From: an uncultured Solirubrobacteraceae bacterium
Lineage (GTDB): Bacteria > Actinomycetota > Thermoleophilia > Solirubrobacterales > Solirubrobacteraceae
Direction of reading: 5' to 3'
Length of the DNA stretch: 13,481 bases
Assembly: GCA_955652215.1 (NCBI GenBank)
Contig: CATPAX010000143.1
Span: 1 to 13,481, forward strand
In this document: positions 12,741 through 13,481 of the stretch, in pieces
How positions within the stretch are numbered: the first letter of the stretch is position 1
Layout of the letters: the number at the start of each line of letters is the position of its first letter
Notes under the pieces: generated by a model
The model's input: the letters and a program-made list of their open reading frames with translations, nothing else
Databases searched by the model: none
What the model was told of the DNA's origin: nothing
Made by a program: the position numbers and the translations under genes

Positions 12741-12768
12741 AGCATATCCGATAACCGATATCGGTCAA
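12741..12768 (-). promoter_or_regulatory. promoter of the RHH-GAF gene (TTGACC-16-TATGCT)
   Basis: On the minus strand -35 TTGACC (12768-12763), a 16-bp spacer and -10 TATGCT (12746-12741) are followed by TTGTTT and ATG 12734. This is the best -35/-10 pair in the window. The mRNA should be leaderless or nearly so. Confidence 0.6.
12748..12765. promoter_or_regulatory. operator-like CCGATA repeats over the RHH-GAF promoter
   Basis: CCGATA occurs at 12748-12753 and 12755-12760, 7 bp apart. The second copy is half of a perfect 12-bp palindrome ACCGATATCGGT (12754-12765). The array overlaps the -35 and fills the spacer of the RHH-GAF promoter. RHH repressors typically bind short tandem or inverted half-sites at their own promoters, so this is a probable autoregulatory operator (inference). 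Confidence 0.5.
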
Positions 12769-12859
12769 GCCGCGTCTGCGTGATCTTAACTGGGTATTGC
12801 GTAGAATTAGATAGCTGATCCGCTATCGCTTTTCTAGTAATCTTCGGTAGAACCGCCCC

Positions 12860-12873
12860 GTCCTCGAGAGGAC
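12860..12873. repeat. palindrome GTCCTCGAGAGGAC
   Basis: A perfect 14-bp palindrome in the 291-bp region between the divergent RHH-GAF and repeat-protein genes. It may be a binding site, or part of a structured 5' leader of the downstream gene. Confidence 0.45.
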
Positions 12874-12906
12874 GATCACTCTCAACCAGCAGCCCTTACT
12901 AACGTC

Positions 12907-12928
12907 AGGCCGGCCATCTGACCGGCCT
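12907..12928 (+). terminator. hairpin AGGCCGG/CCGGCCT in the upstream region of the repeat-protein gene
   Basis: AGGCCGG (12907-12913) and CCGGCCT (12922-12928) enclose an 8-nt loop and are followed by TAAA. The hairpin is terminator-like in shape but has no U-run. It lies about 100 nt before ATG 13026, so it might also act as a leader element or attenuator. Confidence 0.3.
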
Positions 12929-13025
12929 TAAAGCGCGTCTTGCTCGCGCTAATTCCTCACGCTGCGTCGGGTCCGTAGGACTCTCAACGTAAGCGCCCAC
13001 CCAAGCTGAAACCGAAAGATGGCTC

Positions 13026-13358
13026 ATGTTGCAATCAATAACCATTGACTCCCGCCGGTCGAATCTGACCACAGACGTCACTGCGACCGTCCGCGACACT
13101 CGCGCCGCCACCGCTCAGGGCGACTTCGCCCGTGGTCAACGACATGACATCGGTCGCGGTCATGTCTATGGCGATTTCGCCACCGGAATGCGCAGTACCA
13201 GCATGCCGGCAGCGACTGGCGATTTCGCGACCGGAACGCACACCTCACCCCGACGGACGGCGACCGGTGATTTCGCGACGGGACTCCGCACTGTCTCGGC
13301 GCCGGCCAGCATCAACGACCTCACGGCCGCCGAGAGCGCGCTGCCCGTTGCCGCCTGA
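13026..13358 (+). CDS. 110-aa repeat protein with four GDFATG-type motifs, function unknown
   Basis: The family is not recognised. After an N-terminal part (MLQSITIDSRRSNLTTDVTA) the motif occurs at residues 32-37 (GDFARG), 49-54, 65-70 and 81-86 (GDFATG). Spacings are 17, 16 and 16 residues, and the following residues are mostly basic or Ser/Thr/Pro (MRSTSMP, THTSPRR, LRTVSAP). The tail is INDLTAAESALPVAA. There is no Cys, membrane helix or signal peptide, and the product looks largely disordered. Among the four motif copies the codons differ almost only synonymously (GGC/GGT, GAC/GAT, GCC/GCG, ACC/ACG); the single exception is CGT in copy 1. This argues that it is translated and selected. 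ATG 13026 has only a weak upstream GAAAGA. It is divergent from the RHH-GAF gene and may be its target. It could be a multi-copy peptide precursor, a scaffold or a nucleic-acid-binding protein; none of these is shown. Confidence 0.65.
   Translation: MLQSITIDSRRSNLTTDVTATVRDTRAATAQGDFARGQRHDIGRGHVYGDFATGMRSTSMPAATGDFATGTHTSPRRTATGDFATGLRTVSAPASINDLTAAESALPVAA
13119..13283 (+). repeat. four in-frame GDF(A)(T/R)G repeats, 16-17 codon period
   Basis: The 18-nt repeat cores lie at 13119-13136, 13170-13187, 13218-13235 and 13266-13283. The last three are 48 nt apart; the first gap is 51 nt and contains an extra inverted repeat. Confidence 0.8.
13141..13166 (+). repeat. inverted repeat GACATGAC/GTCATGTC inside the repeat gene
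   Basis: A perfect 8-bp stem (13141-13148 with 13159-13166) and a 10-nt loop lie within the coding region, between motif copies 1 and 2. It could form an mRNA hairpin or be a DNA-binding site. Confidence 0.5.
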
Positions 13359-13395
13359 GGCCGTCGCGTTCCGGTGTTAGTCAACAGTTGAGATT

Positions 13396-13416
13396 GACGC
13401 CCCCCCGGGGGGCGTC
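13396..13416 (+). terminator. GC-rich hairpin downstream of the repeat-protein gene
   Basis: GACGCCCCCC (13396-13405), one C, and GGGGGGCGTC (13407-13416) make a near-perfect 10-bp inverted repeat 37 nt after the stop codon. It is very stable but has no U-run. Transcription ending here is plausible for a high-GC actinobacterium. Confidence 0.5.
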
Positions 13417-13428
13417 GGTTGAGGATCG

Positions 13429-13458
13429 ACTCCCCCCGGGGTCGTCTCCCCGGGGAGT
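13429..13458 (+). terminator. second GC-rich inverted repeat downstream of the repeat-protein gene
   Basis: ACTCCCC (13429-13435) pairs with GGGGAGT (13452-13458). The inside contains CCCCGGGG, which offers alternative pairing. It lies 12 nt after the first hairpin, forming a tandem pair. Confidence 0.4.
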
Positions 13459-13481
13459 GCGTTATCGGAGAGCTAATCCGC

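Noticed and set aside
13019..13048. Nine-codon upstream frame overlapping the start of the repeat gene
   Set aside because: It has no ribosome-binding site and no coding evidence. It could be chance.
13119..13283. CRISPR-like array
   Set aside because: Four 18-nt cores at 48-51 nt spacing are imperfect and in-frame, with changes at third codon positions. They are coding repeats, not CRISPR repeats.
13166..13384. Minus-strand frame with repeated VAKSPVA segments
   Set aside because: It is the antisense reading of the GDFATG repeats. Synonymous variation between copies favours the plus frame.

Overview
The window reads as chromosomal DNA of a high-GC actinobacterium (Actinomycetota, perhaps the Thermoleophilia; lineage is inference). 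The grounds are the strong G/C bias at third codon positions, frequent GTG starts, an alpha/beta-hydrolase/class III cyclase fusion, a multi-sensor RsbU-type phosphatase, and many genes whose only upstream signal is a TANNNT-like -10 box 6-9 nt before the start codon, as expected for leaderless mRNAs.

Layout. 1-362 (minus) is the N-terminal third of an acyl-CoA dehydrogenase, cut by the window edge. Divergent from it, 404-1726 (plus) is a hydrolase-fold/nucleotide-cyclase fusion whose hydrolase nucleophile is replaced by Leu. 1796-3088 (minus) is a secreted protein of four beta-sandwich repeats, the only gene with a textbook AGGAGG site. 3245-3514 and 3534-4022 (plus) are a small membrane protein and a short Rossmann-fold protein. 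4027-4611 (minus, Nudix CoA pyrophosphatase type) and 4634-5170 (plus, nicotinamidase) are divergent across only 22 bp, with overlapping -10 boxes. 5183-5596 (OsmC-like) and 5633-6886 (DUF1015) are on the minus strand. tRNA-Pro(TGG), a Rieske oxygenase (7065-8144), tRNA-Arg(TCT), a membrane-anchored GAF-PAS-GAF-PP2C phosphatase (8397-10955) and tRNA-His(GTG) follow on the plus strand. A 0.9 kb gene-poor stretch (11082-12008) comes next.

The most unusual part is the right end. A ribbon-helix-helix/GAF protein (12009-12734, minus) sits divergent from a 110-aa protein with four GDFATG-type repeats (13026-13358, plus). Between them the RHH-GAF promoter carries tandem and inverted CCGATA half-sites placed exactly over its -35 and spacer, suggesting an autoregulated sensor-repressor. 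The repeat protein matches nothing I can name. Its repeats differ almost only by synonymous changes, which supports translation and selection, and GC-rich inverted repeats follow its stop.

Functionally the middle of the window is a mixed set of housekeeping genes: NAD and CoA nucleotide turnover, thiol peroxide defence, tRNAs and a ring-hydroxylating type oxygenase. Signalling proteins (cyclase fusion, RsbU-like phosphatase, RHH-GAF) are interspersed. No CRISPR array, insertion sequence or intact integrase was seen.
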